DNA from: DAIPKP01 sp964545875
GTDB taxonomy: Bacteria; Synergistota; Synergistia; Synergistales; Aminiphilaceae
Length of the DNA stretch: 64,000 nucleotides
Direction of reading: 5' to 3'
Assembly (NCBI GenBank): GCA_964545875.1
Contig: CAZJHH010000002.1
Span: forward strand, 331,994-395,993
In this document: positions 34,781 to 43,079 of the stretch, in pieces
Position numbering within the stretch: position 1 is the stretch's first letter
Layout of the letters: every line of letters begins with the position of its first letter
Translations under genes and position numbers: made by a program
The notes under the pieces: model-generated
What the model saw: the letters and a program-made list of their open reading frames with translations, nothing else
What the model was told of the DNA's origin: nothing
Databases searched by the model: none

Positions 34781-35830
34781 ATGAAAAAAAATCTTTCTGC
34801 AGCCCTGCTCTTTCTACTTGCTATCTTCGGGAGTGCCGCCTTTCTCTTGTTTATGCCTGAAAGGTTCTCCTCTAAGCCCTCTTCGGAAGAGTTTTACGCC
34901 TTGGGCACCTTCATACGCTTTCAGGCATGGGGGGAAAACGCTCCGGAAGCTTTGGAGGCTGCCCGAATTTCGGTGCAGGCCCTGGAAAACCGATTTTCTC
35001 TTTTCTCCCCCTCCTCGGAGGTGGCCATACTGAACTCGGCAGCCGGATTGGAAGAAAGATCTTTTCCCGAGGAAACCCTCTTCCTTTTCTCCAAGGCTTT
35101 GGAATATGCCAAACATACCAAGGGAGCCTTCGATCCAACCATAGGACCCCTCACGCAGCTTTGGGGAATAGGTACTGCCAAGGAAGGAGTTCCCTCGCCG
35201 GAGGAGATCGAAAAAGCCCTGGGCCTTGTGGATTACCAGAATTTTCAGATATTCCCCGAACGAGGCACTGCAGCTCTCCCCCGAAAAGGACAGGCCGTAG
35301 ATCTCGGAGCCATCGCCAAGGGATACGCCGGAGACGTGGTGCGGGAAGTGCTTGAAAAACACGCTATTTCCCAGGCCCTTATCGACATGGGAGGCAATAT
35401 TGTCACCCTGGGAAGCAAGCCTGGAGGATCTCCCTGGAGGATCGGCATCCAAAATCCTTTGGAGCCTCGGGGGAAATATATTGGGATTCTCTCTCTTTCA
35501 AACGCCTCCGTGGTTACTTCGGGAAATTACGAACGGTATTTCGAAAAGGACGGAAAACGGTATCATCATATCTTCGATCCCTTTACGGGGTATCCCGCCT
35601 CGCAGGAACTTCTCAGCGTTACCGTGATAAGCCCGAGCTCTCTCCAAGCGGATGCCCTTTCCACGGGACTCTACGTTCTGGGGCTTTCTCGTGGAATTCA
35701 GCTTGCAACAGACCTGGAGGGAGTGGAAGCCCTTTTCGTCACTTCGGATCGCCGAGTGGTAGGAACTTCGGGTACAGCTTCCATCTTTACTCTTACCGAG
35801 GGGAGTTTTTCCCTTGAAATCCGGCGATAA
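34781..35830 (+). CDS. apbE: FAD:protein FMN transferase
   Basis: A 349-residue ApbE enzyme that transfers FMN from FAD to a Thr of target proteins on the outer face of the membrane. An N-terminal membrane anchor (about residues 4-25) has no lipobox Cys. Family motifs: ENRFSLFSPSSEV, GAFDPTIGPLTQLWG, VDLGAIAKGYAGD, DMGGNIVTLG, GNYERYF, HHIFDPFTGYP and DALSTGLYVLG. Its expected targets are RnfG and RnfD, encoded on the facing strand at 39-41 kb. ATG 34781 has GGGGG upstream. It overlaps the next gene by 17 bases. Confidence 0.95.
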   Translation: MKKNLSAALLFLLAIFGSAAFLLFMPERFSSKPSSEEFYALGTFIRFQAWGENAPEALEAARISVQALENRFSLFSPSSEVAILNSAAGLEERSFPEETLFLFSKALEYAKHTKGAFDPTIGPLTQLWGIGTAKEGVPSPEEIEKALGLVDYQNFQIFPERGTAALPRKGQAVDLGAIAKGYAGDVVREVLEKHAISQALIDMGGNIVTLGSKPGGSPWRIGIQNPLEPRGKYIGILSLSNASVVTSGNYERYFEKDGKRYHHIFDPFTGYPASQELLSVTVISPSSLQADALSTGLYVLGLSRGIQLATDLEGVEALFVTSDRRVVGTSGTASIFTLTEGSFSLEIRR

Positions 35831-36218
35831 GCTTCTTGTGGTTTTCTTGGGATGTATGGCGCTTCTTTTTTTCGGGAGCATCCTCTTCCGGAGGGTTTGT
35901 CTTTTTTTGCCGCAGTCACCTGCCCCTCTTCAGGCAGTTATCCGGAAGGAAGGAACGCTACTGCAGAGGATTAATCTTAAGGAAGTGGCAAATCCCTACA
36001 TTTTCAGGGTGGAAACGGATCATGGGCATTACAACCTTCTCCGTGTAGAACCGGGACGCATCCGCTTTATCGAGGCGGATTGCCCCCACAAGCTATGCAT
36101 TAACTACGGATGGATTTCTCGGCCTGGAGAAATGGCCCTTTGCCTTCCCCACAAAATACTCGTATATATCGAGAGAGATTTGCGAGAGGAGACGTCGGTG
36201 GATGCAGTGGCCCATTAG
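35814..36218 (+). CDS. NusG domain II-like membrane protein, TTG start
   Basis: A 134-residue protein with one N-terminal membrane helix and a small beta domain like NusG domain II. The conserved CPHKLC and the later CLPHK are present. This family is regularly found next to apbE, Gx transporters and Rnf, but its role is unknown. The Cys pairs suggest redox or metal chemistry outside the cytoplasm. TTG 35814 with GGGAG 8 bases before it fits best. It overlaps apbE and the next gene. Confidence 0.85.
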   Translation: MKSGDKLLVVFLGCMALLFFGSILFRRVCLFLPQSPAPLQAVIRKEGTLLQRINLKEVANPYIFRVETDHGHYNLLRVEPGRIRFIEADCPHKLCINYGWISRPGEMALCLPHKILVYIERDLREETSVDAVAH

Positions 36219-36750
36219 AAGCATTCCCTCTTCGGGATCTTCCCGAAAACTCATCATTACAGGGCTTCTCGGAGCTCTTGCCTTGGGAGTACATGCCGCA
36301 GAAGCTCAAATCCCACTTCTTTTTCCGGGAGTGAAACCGGGGTTTGCCAATGCGGTTTCCCTGGGCGCCCTTGTGCTTCTGGGATGGAAAAGCGCCTTCT
36401 CCATTACGCTGCTTCGCGTCTTCGTAAGTTTTCTTCTGGGAGGAAACCTTTTTGCCTTCGCCTGTAGCCTTGGGGGCGGCCTTGCGAGCCTGGGAGTAAC
36501 GGCATACCTCTACCGATATGTGCGCCACGCTTTGAGCCTTCCGGGAATAAGCATCCTTGGGGCGCTTACGCATAATGCAGCCCAAATTATCGTGGTGGCT
36601 TTCCTTATGCACACGGGAAAAGTTTTTCTCTACCTTCCCATACTTATCTTTACGGGAGTTCTCTCGGGGCTCTGCGTGGGAATACTTGCCTCCCTGCTCT
36701 GTACCCGGCTTCAACGACTGGGGATTTCCCCCTTTCGAGATCTTCCATAA
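36202..36750 (+). CDS. Gx transporter family membrane protein
   Basis: A 182-residue membrane protein of the family once called heptaprenyl diphosphate synthase component I, now Gx transporter. Seen: GVKPGFANAVSLGALVLLGWKSAF, split as PGVKPGFANAVSL and LGWKSAFSITLLRVF, and GALTHNAAQI. Five or six helices. The family is thought to be S-component-like, with an unknown substrate. It overlaps the NusG-II gene by 17 bases, giving the conserved trio apbE, NusG-II, Gx. It converges on rnfB. Confidence 0.85.
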   Translation: MQWPIRSIPSSGSSRKLIITGLLGALALGVHAAEAQIPLLFPGVKPGFANAVSLGALVLLGWKSAFSITLLRVFVSFLLGGNLFAFACSLGGGLASLGVTAYLYRYVRHALSLPGISILGALTHNAAQIIVVAFLMHTGKVFLYLPILIFTGVLSGLCVGILASLLCTRLQRLGISPFRDLP

Positions 36751-36940
36751 CGTTCTTCCAGGAAACTTTTCTTAAATAAACAGTGCGGCACGGTCCCGAA
36801 AAAACGTAAAAACTCCTGACTTTCCCCGAATCGCTTCCGGAAAATTTTTTCAAGAAACCCCGTCAAAAAGCTTTGCAAGCGCTTTGCTAACGTCACAACG
36901 TCCGCGTGCACCGTTTTTCTTGGCATATTTGCATAACAGG

Positions 36941-36989
36941 AAAGCTTTCTCTCTTTCAGGCCCATAATTCCCTGAAAGGAGAAAGCTTT
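36941..36989. terminator. Hairpin terminator between the Gx transporter and rnfB
   Basis: Arms 36941-36960 and 36971-36989 pair over 19 bases with one bulge. Each strand's stem ends in CTTT(T). It lies in the 279-base gap between two convergent operons, 41 bases after the rnfB stop. Nothing else is seen in the gap. Confidence 0.65.
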
Positions 36990-37029
36990 TCCCCAGATAC
37001 CGAAAAAAACGTATGTTACCGCAGGCTTT

Positions 37030-37854
37030 TCAAGACGAGGAAGTTTTGAGAGGAAGCATCCGAAGAATGGATCCCGTAGGGCATGCCTCCGTGCAAACGG
37101 CGCAATTGACGCATGTATCCGTATCTATCACCGGGAGATTGTTTTTCATGGTAATGGCCTCCTTAGGACAACTCCTGGCACAGAGGCCGCAGGCTATACA
37201 CCCTACCTCGCATGTCTGACGCACGTCCTTTCCTTTTTCGGGAGAATTACATGCCACCATAACAATCTGTGAGGCCTTGCGGAGCTCTATAATGTTTTTC
37301 GGGCAGATGTCCACGCAAAGGCCGCAGCCCACACAAAGTGCATCGGCGACTTCCGCGATGCCGTTTACGATATGAATGGCATCGAACCTGCATACTTCCA
37401 TGCAGGTTCCAAAACCAAGGCATCCATATTCACAGGCCTTGGGGCCTCCTCCCGGAGTAATAACCGCCTTGCGGCAATCCCGGACGCCGAAGTAGTCGTA
37501 TTTCCACAGGGCCTTACTCGGAGATCCCCCGCATTTGACAAAGGCTATCTTACGTTCCATCTTTCCTGCCGCCACTCCCATAACCGCAGCGATGGAAGCT
37601 GCCACGGAGCTTCCCCCCACAAGGCAGAGATTTACCTTTGCCTCCCCCGCCGCCACGGCTTCTGCGTAGGCATCGCATCCCACGTAACCGCAAGCTCCGC
37701 AATTAACTCCGGGGAGAGCCTGGCGTATTTCGGCAACCCGAGGATCCGCAGAGACTGCACATTTTTTGGAGACATATCCCAGAAGCACTCCAAAAACCAA
37801 TCCCAAAACACCCAGAGTGAGGCTGGAAAGCAAAAGAAAATTCATGGTTACCAT
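37030..37854 (-). CDS. rnfB: Rnf complex ferredoxin subunit B
   Basis: A 274-residue iron-sulfur subunit that takes electrons from ferredoxin. It has an N-terminal membrane helix, the Fe-S domain with LPGVNCGACGYVGCDAYAEA (read as GVNCGACGYVGCD), and the GTCMEVCRFDAI segment. Three further CxxCxxC units follow: CVGCGLCVDICP, CIACGLCARSCP and CVNCAVCTEACP. It is the last gene of the operon. ATG 37854 has a GGGG-type site upstream. Confidence 0.96.
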   Translation of the reverse strand: MVTMNFLLLSSLTLGVLGLVFGVLLGYVSKKCAVSADPRVAEIRQALPGVNCGACGYVGCDAYAEAVAAGEAKVNLCLVGGSSVAASIAAVMGVAAGKMERKIAFVKCGGSPSKALWKYDYFGVRDCRKAVITPGGGPKACEYGCLGFGTCMEVCRFDAIHIVNGIAEVADALCVGCGLCVDICPKNIIELRKASQIVMVACNSPEKGKDVRQTCEVGCIACGLCARSCPKEAITMKNNLPVIDTDTCVNCAVCTEACPTGSILRMLPLKTSSS

Positions 37855-37874
37855 TGAATAATTCCCCCCATTCT

Positions 37875-38450
37875 CTATACCAAACCGGAAAAGCCCAGGA
37901 AAGCAATAGACATGAGCGCTGCGGTAATAAGAGATATGGGAAGCCCCCGAAGAGGCTTGGGCACGTTAGGATTTTCGAAAATTCTTTCTCGCAGTCCCGC
38001 CATGAGAAGAATGGCAAGAAGAAAACCCAAGGATGCGCCCAGAGTATGCACCATGGATTCCAGAAGGGAGTACCCCTCGTTCATGTTGATCACCGCCACT
38101 CCAAGTACTGCACAGTTGGTGGTGATAAGAGGCAGGAAGATTCCCAAAGCCTTATAGAGTTCGGGATGATATTTACGCACCACAATTTCCACAAGCTGCA
38201 CCAGCGCAGCGATGACAAGGATGAATGCCAGAGTATAGAGGTAAGTAATTCCAAGGGGTACGAGCACCAGGTTATAGAGAAGCCACGTCATAAGTGAAGC
38301 CAGAAACATGACGAATATTACCGCCAATCCCATGCCCAGAGCTGTTTTAACTTTTGAAGACACGCCCAGAAATGGGCATATTCCAAGAAATTTGCTGAGC
38401 ACGATGTTATTGGTCAAGAGGGCGCCGATAAAAATGCCAAGAAGCGTCAT
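37875..38450 (-). CDS. rnfA: Rnf complex membrane subunit A
   Basis: A 191-residue six-helix membrane protein. The family signatures are NNIVLSKFLGICPFLGVS near the start and GIFLPLITTNCAVLGVAV in the middle, each with the conserved Cys that ligates the intramembrane [2Fe-2S] cluster with RnfE. GGGAGGG lies 7 bases before ATG 38450. Confidence 0.96.
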   Translation of the reverse strand: MTLLGIFIGALLTNNIVLSKFLGICPFLGVSSKVKTALGMGLAVIFVMFLASLMTWLLYNLVLVPLGITYLYTLAFILVIAALVQLVEIVVRKYHPELYKALGIFLPLITTNCAVLGVAVINMNEGYSLLESMVHTLGASLGFLLAILLMAGLRERIFENPNVPKPLRGLPISLITAALMSIAFLGFSGLV

Positions 38451-38495
38451 TTACAATCCCTCCCCCGCTCTCTCATTCTCTCAGTGCAAACCATG

Positions 38496-39161
38496 CTACG
38501 AACACTCCTTTCCGGAAGGACAGGAAGAACAATCCTGGCCGCAAGAAGGGATTCTGAGAGGGTTTTTCTTCTTCCGCAAGTTGTGATGGTTGATAAGTCC
38601 CATAATAATTCCCAGAGCGAGGAAAGCCCCTGGAGCGAGAATCATGATGAGAGCCGGCTCGTATGCCTGAGGCATCACGGCAAAGCCGAAAAGGCACCCC
38701 GCCCCGAGAAGTTCCCGAATTCCCCCGAGCAGGGTCAGGGCAAGGGTGAATCCCAATCCCATACCGAGGCCATCCCAGAGAGAGGCAAGTACGGAATTTT
38801 TTGAGGCATAGGCTTCGGCCCTGCCGAGGATGATGCAATTTACCACGATAAGAGGTATGAAGATTCCCAGCGATTTATCCAGCCCCGGGGCCCAGGCCTG
38901 CATAAAAAACTGAATGAGAGTAACGAATCCCGCAATGATGACGATAAAGGCAGGAATGCGGATTTCGTCGGGGATGACTTTTCTGAGAGCTCCGATAACC
39001 ACGTTCGAACCCAACAGAACCGCCGTGGCGGCAAATCCCATGCCCAGGCCATTGGTCGCACTGGATGTTACCGCAAGGGTGGGACACATGCCAATAGCCA
39101 TAACGAAGATGGGGTTCTCTCTCACTATCCCGTTCTGCAATCGTTCCAGGAAAAGATTCAT
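38496..39161 (-). CDS. rnfE: Rnf complex membrane subunit E with Cys-rich tail
   Basis: A 221-residue six-helix subunit homologous to RnfA. It shows NPIFVMAIGMCPTLAVTSS and GIFIPLIVVNCIILGRAEA, with the cluster-binding Cys residues. The last ~15 residues hold C-x3-C-x2-C-x5-C (CGQDCSSCPSGKEC), which could bind a metal; E. coli RsxE has no such tail as far as I recall. It is 2 bases after rnfG and 45 before rnfA. Confidence 0.95.
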   Translation of the reverse strand: MNLFLERLQNGIVRENPIFVMAIGMCPTLAVTSSATNGLGMGFAATAVLLGSNVVIGALRKVIPDEIRIPAFIVIIAGFVTLIQFFMQAWAPGLDKSLGIFIPLIVVNCIILGRAEAYASKNSVLASLWDGLGMGLGFTLALTLLGGIRELLGAGCLFGFAVMPQAYEPALIMILAPGAFLALGIIMGLINHHNLRKKKNPLRIPSCGQDCSSCPSGKECS

Positions 39162-39163
39162 GA

Positions 39164-39730
39164 CTACTCCCCCTTTCCTTCAGGAAAGTGCTTTTTTACG
39201 AAGGCCAGGGCACTGTCCACTCCCCGAGTCACTCCCCTGGTGGTGATGGTGGCCCCCGCTATGGCCTGAATTCCCTCTTCCCGGGAGGGAGGCTTTACTA
39301 CCTTCAAAGGGGGAGTGCACTTGCCTTGAAACTGCTCCAGGAAGGAGGGATCCGAAGCCTTGGCTCCGAGTCCCGGCGTCTCCTGATGTCCCAGAATCCG
39401 GACTCCCGAAACGGCTCCTTCTCTTACGCCTACCATCAGGAGGATATTCCCGCCGTAACCTTTAGTCCGCAGTGTCAGGGCATACCCTGCCAAGGCATCT
39501 CCCCGATAGCCCTCATAAATCTCCAAAAATCCTTCTTCCAGGGGTTCCGGAAAGGCAATTTTCTGAAAGGATTCCCCCTGGGGGAGCACCCGTTGAAGGG
39601 CTTCCATTTTCTGACGCATTTGGGAGCGTGCAATGGGTTCTTCGGTAATTTTGTAGGCTATGCCTAAAATGAGCCCCGTAAGTCCCGTAATGACAAGAAG
39701 CACCGCCCCGAGTCGAAAGCTCTTATTCAT
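39164..39730 (-). CDS. rnfG: Rnf complex FMN-bearing subunit G
   Basis: A 188-residue subunit with one N-terminal helix and a periplasmic FMN-binding domain. The flavinylation motif is AGATITT at 158-164, with T163 the likely FMN-Thr. It has Ala instead of the usual Ser at the first position. GHQETPGLGAK at 114-124 is also typical. The FMN would be attached by the ApbE encoded at 34.8 kb. ATG 39730 overlaps the end of rnfD by 8 bases. Confidence 0.95.
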   Translation of the reverse strand: MNKSFRLGAVLLVITGLTGLILGIAYKITEEPIARSQMRQKMEALQRVLPQGESFQKIAFPEPLEEGFLEIYEGYRGDALAGYALTLRTKGYGGNILLMVGVREGAVSGVRILGHQETPGLGAKASDPSFLEQFQGKCTPPLKVVKPPSREEGIQAIAGATITTRGVTRGVDSALAFVKKHFPEGKGE

Positions 39731-40691
39731 GGAGGCATCCTCCTCCGAAAGGACGGGGAATGACAAAGCGGTCGATGAGAGGTACCAAAAGGTTCATGAT
39801 AAGAATGGAATACGAAACTCCTTCGGCATAACCTCCGTAAAGACGAATTACCGTGGTGAGAATGCCGCACCCCAAAGCAAAGATAATCTCCCCCCGTTTC
39901 GTCATGGGAGAGGTGGCATAGTCCGTGGCCATGAAAAAGGCTCCCAGGAAAAGTCCTCCCAAACAGGCCTCATAGAAGGGATTGGCAGAAAAAAAGCCTT
40001 CCCTGCCCAGAATAAAGGTAAGACACATTACCGTACCGATGTAGATCGTGGGAATATGCCAGGTGATGACCCGGCGGTAGAGCAGATAGCCTCCTCCGAG
40101 TAACAGGGCAAGAGCCGAAGTTTCTCCTATGCATCCTCCCATGTGCCCTAAAAAGGCCTCTCCCAGGGAGGGAAGAACTCCCTGGACTTCAGAACTTTTA
40201 AGCAATTCCAGGGCAGTGGCACCGGAAATGCCGTCGATGCTCCACCGGGTCATTTGCACAGGCCAGGATGCCAGAAGAAAAGCCCGGGCTCCCAGAGCGG
40301 GGTTCATGACATTTTGTCCAAGCCCTCCAAAAAACTGTTTTACTACGACAATTGCGAAAACTCCCCCCACAAGAGGAATCCACCAGGGCGCATCCGGAGG
40401 AAGGTTAAAAGCCAGCAAAAGACCGGTCACTGCGGCACTACCATCTTCCACGGTAATTTTTCTTCCGGAGATTCCCTGCCAGAGAGCCTCGGAGAGGACA
40501 CAGGCAAGCATCCCCAGGGCCATGAGGTTCGCAGCCTTGAACCCGAAAAACCAGATTGCCCCTATCCCCGCAGGAACCAGGGCAATGAGCACATCCCGCA
40601 TGATAATCGGAACGGAAACGTTATCCGGCCGGATATGAGGCGATGAAGCCCCTGTATAGAAAGCATCCTGTAGGGTAGCCTGGGGGTTCAT
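39723..40691 (-). CDS. rnfD: Rnf complex membrane FMN subunit D
   Basis: A 322-residue polytopic subunit of the NqrB/RnfD family. It shows SSPHI near the start, FGGLGQNVMNPALGARAFLL (split), the flavinylation motif DGISGATAL with T159, and FFMATDYATSPMTKRG in the C-terminal half. ATG 40691 forms an ATGA overlap with the rnfC stop and has GGAGG 7 bases upstream. Confidence 0.96.
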   Translation of the reverse strand: MNPQATLQDAFYTGASSPHIRPDNVSVPIIMRDVLIALVPAGIGAIWFFGFKAANLMALGMLACVLSEALWQGISGRKITVEDGSAAVTGLLLAFNLPPDAPWWIPLVGGVFAIVVVKQFFGGLGQNVMNPALGARAFLLASWPVQMTRWSIDGISGATALELLKSSEVQGVLPSLGEAFLGHMGGCIGETSALALLLGGGYLLYRRVITWHIPTIYIGTVMCLTFILGREGFFSANPFYEACLGGLFLGAFFMATDYATSPMTKRGEIIFALGCGILTTVIRLYGGYAEGVSYSILIMNLLVPLIDRFVIPRPFGGGCLHE

Positions 40692-42025
40692 CGTGAGGCC
40701 TCCTTTTTCTTCCAGATCTCTCGAACGCTGCGCTTTCCTTCTCGTACGGTCTGCACAAGATGCAGCTTGCCCGGGCAGGAATAGGAACAGCACCCGCATT
40801 CCATGCAGTTCATGCCGAGGGCATCCTCAAAACCCTTATAGTCCCGCCTCGTGGCGAGGAGATAAAGCCGATAGGGCATGAGGCCCAAAGGACAGACCTC
40901 TACACATCGACCACAGCGAATACAGGTTTGTTCGTCTTCGATGGTGGCTTCTTTTTCCGAAAGGCAGACAAAACCCGAAGTACCCTTGATAACCGGCACA
41001 TCCAGAGAGATAAGGGAAATTCCCATCATGGGGCCTCCGGCGAGCACCATGGCTGGCTTTTCTCGGAATCCTCCCGCCGCGTCCAAGAGATCGTAGAAGG
41101 ACGTTCCCAGGCGTACCCGGAAGTTTCCCGGTCGGGCTACCGCTCCTCCCGCAATGGTAACGATCCGGGACATCACGGGGCGCCCCGTGGCAAAGATGTC
41201 GTAAATCTGGTAGGAAGTACGGGTATTGAGAACCACGCACCCCACTTCGGAAGGCAGCTTTCCCAGAGGAACTTCTCGCCCCGTGGCGGAATAGATGAGC
41301 ATTTTTTCCGCTCCCTGGGGATATTTTGTTTTTACCACACAGACACGGATCGAGTCTTCCGGGAGGATCTGGTTTCCCAAAGCCTCTATGGCATCGGGCT
41401 TGTTATCTTCGATGGTAAGAACCCCTTGAGCCCGGGGGAAAAGGCGCAGTACTATCCGCAGTCCCTCCACAATTCCCTGGGCATACTCCACCATAAGGCG
41501 TTGATCACAGGTAAGATAGGGCTCACACTCCGCACAATTTATGAGAACATGGTCGATGTTGCAGTCGGGAGGGGGAGTAAGTTTCGCCGCCGTGGGAAAA
41601 CAGGCTCCTCCCTTGCCAACCACTCCGGCTTCACGAATGATCTTGCGAATCTCTTCCGGAGAGAGGACATGCGGATCCCGAGGAATCATGCCTTCGATCT
41701 GCTCATAGAGACCGTCGTTTTTCACGGCCACTGCGAGGGATTTCGTTCCCATGGGAGTGAGCACCGGAGCTATCTTCTCAACTCTCCCGGAAATGCTCGC
41801 ATGCACGGGAACGGAAACGAAGGCGGTAGAATCTCCTATCTTCTGTCCCAGAAGAACCCTATCCCCCACCTTCACCAGAGGTTCACAGGGAACACCGATG
41901 TGCTGCTGCATAGGAAAAAAGAGAAGCTCCCTCTTCGGCAGGAGATCTTGAATGCTTTTGGCTTCAGTACTCCCTTTGTTATGGGGAGGATGGATCCCAC
42001 CTCTAAACGTTCTCTGTCTCTTCAT
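40688..42025 (-). CDS. rnfC: Rnf complex NADH-binding subunit C, first gene of the rnf operon
   Basis: A 445-residue soluble subunit homologous to NuoF. It exchanges electrons with NAD(H). Seen: FRGGIHPPHNKGST at the N-terminus, GVVGKGGACFPTAAKL for the flavin/nucleotide region, INCAECEPYLTCD, and two [4Fe-4S] motifs, CIRCGRCVEVCP and CMECGCCSYSCP. ATG 42025 is chosen over readings to 42148, which lie across the promoter. Order C-D-G-E-A-B is the standard one. Confidence 0.96.
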   Translation of the reverse strand: MKRQRTFRGGIHPPHNKGSTEAKSIQDLLPKRELLFFPMQQHIGVPCEPLVKVGDRVLLGQKIGDSTAFVSVPVHASISGRVEKIAPVLTPMGTKSLAVAVKNDGLYEQIEGMIPRDPHVLSPEEIRKIIREAGVVGKGGACFPTAAKLTPPPDCNIDHVLINCAECEPYLTCDQRLMVEYAQGIVEGLRIVLRLFPRAQGVLTIEDNKPDAIEALGNQILPEDSIRVCVVKTKYPQGAEKMLIYSATGREVPLGKLPSEVGCVVLNTRTSYQIYDIFATGRPVMSRIVTIAGGAVARPGNFRVRLGTSFYDLLDAAGGFREKPAMVLAGGPMMGISLISLDVPVIKGTSGFVCLSEKEATIEDEQTCIRCGRCVEVCPLGLMPYRLYLLATRRDYKGFEDALGMNCMECGCCSYSCPGKLHLVQTVREGKRSVREIWKKKEASR

Positions 42026-42101
42026 GCCCTCTAATGCCCCTCCTCTCAAACTCGAACGGTCTGCGTTTCCTTGTGCATGGAATAACGAGATTTTGCGGCG
42101 C

Positions 42102-42130
42102 ATTATAACACAGAAGGCCTTCTTTTTGTA
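42102..42130 (-). promoter_or_regulatory. Extended -10 promoter for the rnf operon
   Basis: On the minus strand, TGTTATAATG has a consensus -10 with the TGn extension and a weak -35 (TACAAA) at 17 bases. It lies 77 bases upstream of the rnfC ATG. The rest of the 340-base divergent gap (42131-42365) has no gene. I looked for a preQ1 riboswitch before the YhhQ-like gene and saw none. Confidence 0.65.
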
Positions 42131-42365
42131 CAACAAAATCTTACACATTGCATACCTCAGTAAAAATTATTTCGTTTAGTGGCAAAATTCCTTGTAAAAA
42201 AGAAACCCCCCGCTCTTTTTGCAGAAAATTATTTCAAAAAACTCTTCTGAATTGCGAGAAGGATACGATTTTTTCTCCCGACCCTTCCAAGGTCGTGGTA
42301 TCATTCTGCGGGAATGTGCGCATATGGAAATATCACTTTTTGTAGCGAAGGAGAGCTTTATTCTT

Positions 42366-43079
42366 ATGAACGAACTTCTTTGGCTTCTCATGTTGGGCTG
42401 TAATTTTTTCGGCATTTCTCTTGCCTACCGCTTCTGGGGTAAGGCGGGTCTGTACTCCTGGATAGCCCTTGCCGCCATAGTGGCAAATATTCAGGTGCTA
42501 AAAACCGTAAGCCTTTTCGGTCTTACGGCAACCCTGGGGAACATCGTGTATGCCACATCTTTTCTGGCCACGGATATCCTTTCCGAGAACTACGGATCCC
42601 GGGCAGCGAAACAGGGGGTTTTTCTCGGTTTTTTCATCCTTGTCGCCTCCACCCTGATTATGCAGGTGGCTCTCCTTTTTCGGCCGGATGCCACTGATAC
42701 GGTTCAGGAGGCTCTGAAGACCATCTTCTCCGTACTCCCCAGAATCACCGCCGCAAGCCTTTGTGCCTATCTTCTCTCTCAATGGCATGACGTGTGGGCC
42801 TACGATTTTTGGCGCAGAAAATTTCCTCTGAAAAAACATATTTGGATACGCAACAACTTCAGCACCTTCGTTTCGCAGGCCATAGACTCCGCAGTTTTCG
42901 TCACCCTGGCCTTTGCGGGAGTATTCCCTCCCGGAATATTGCTGGAAATCTTCGTGAGCACCTATGTTCTCAAATGGTTCGTAGCTTTGGGGGACACTCC
43001 CTTCGTCTATCTTGCCCGAAATTGGAAAGATCGAGGCCTCGTGCGCTCGGATCGGATGTTTTCCGATGAAAAATCCTAA
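42366..43079 (+). CDS. Queuosine precursor transporter (YhhQ/VUT family)
   Basis: A 237-residue six-helix membrane protein of the YhhQ (VUT) family, which imports 7-deazaguanine precursors such as preQ0 for queuosine. Seen: GNIVYATSFLATDILSENYG, read as FLATDILSENYG, the helix end NNFSTFVSQAIDSAVFV, and the C-terminal TPFVYLA. ATG 42366 fits family length and has GAAGGAG upstream; the in-frame reading to 42219 adds a region without a family counterpart. Its stop overlaps the arnT start by 14 bases. Confidence 0.88.
   Translation: MNELLWLLMLGCNFFGISLAYRFWGKAGLYSWIALAAIVANIQVLKTVSLFGLTATLGNIVYATSFLATDILSENYGSRAAKQGVFLGFFILVASTLIMQVALLFRPDATDTVQEALKTIFSVLPRITAASLCAYLLSQWHDVWAYDFWRRKFPLKKHIWIRNNFSTFVSQAIDSAVFVTLAFAGVFPPGILLEIFVSTYVLKWFVALGDTPFVYLARNWKDRGLVRSDRMFSDEKS

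Noticed and set aside
42180..42365. Possible preQ1 riboswitch ahead of the YhhQ-like gene
   Set aside because: I looked for the small hairpin and the A-rich tail of class I and could not find them.
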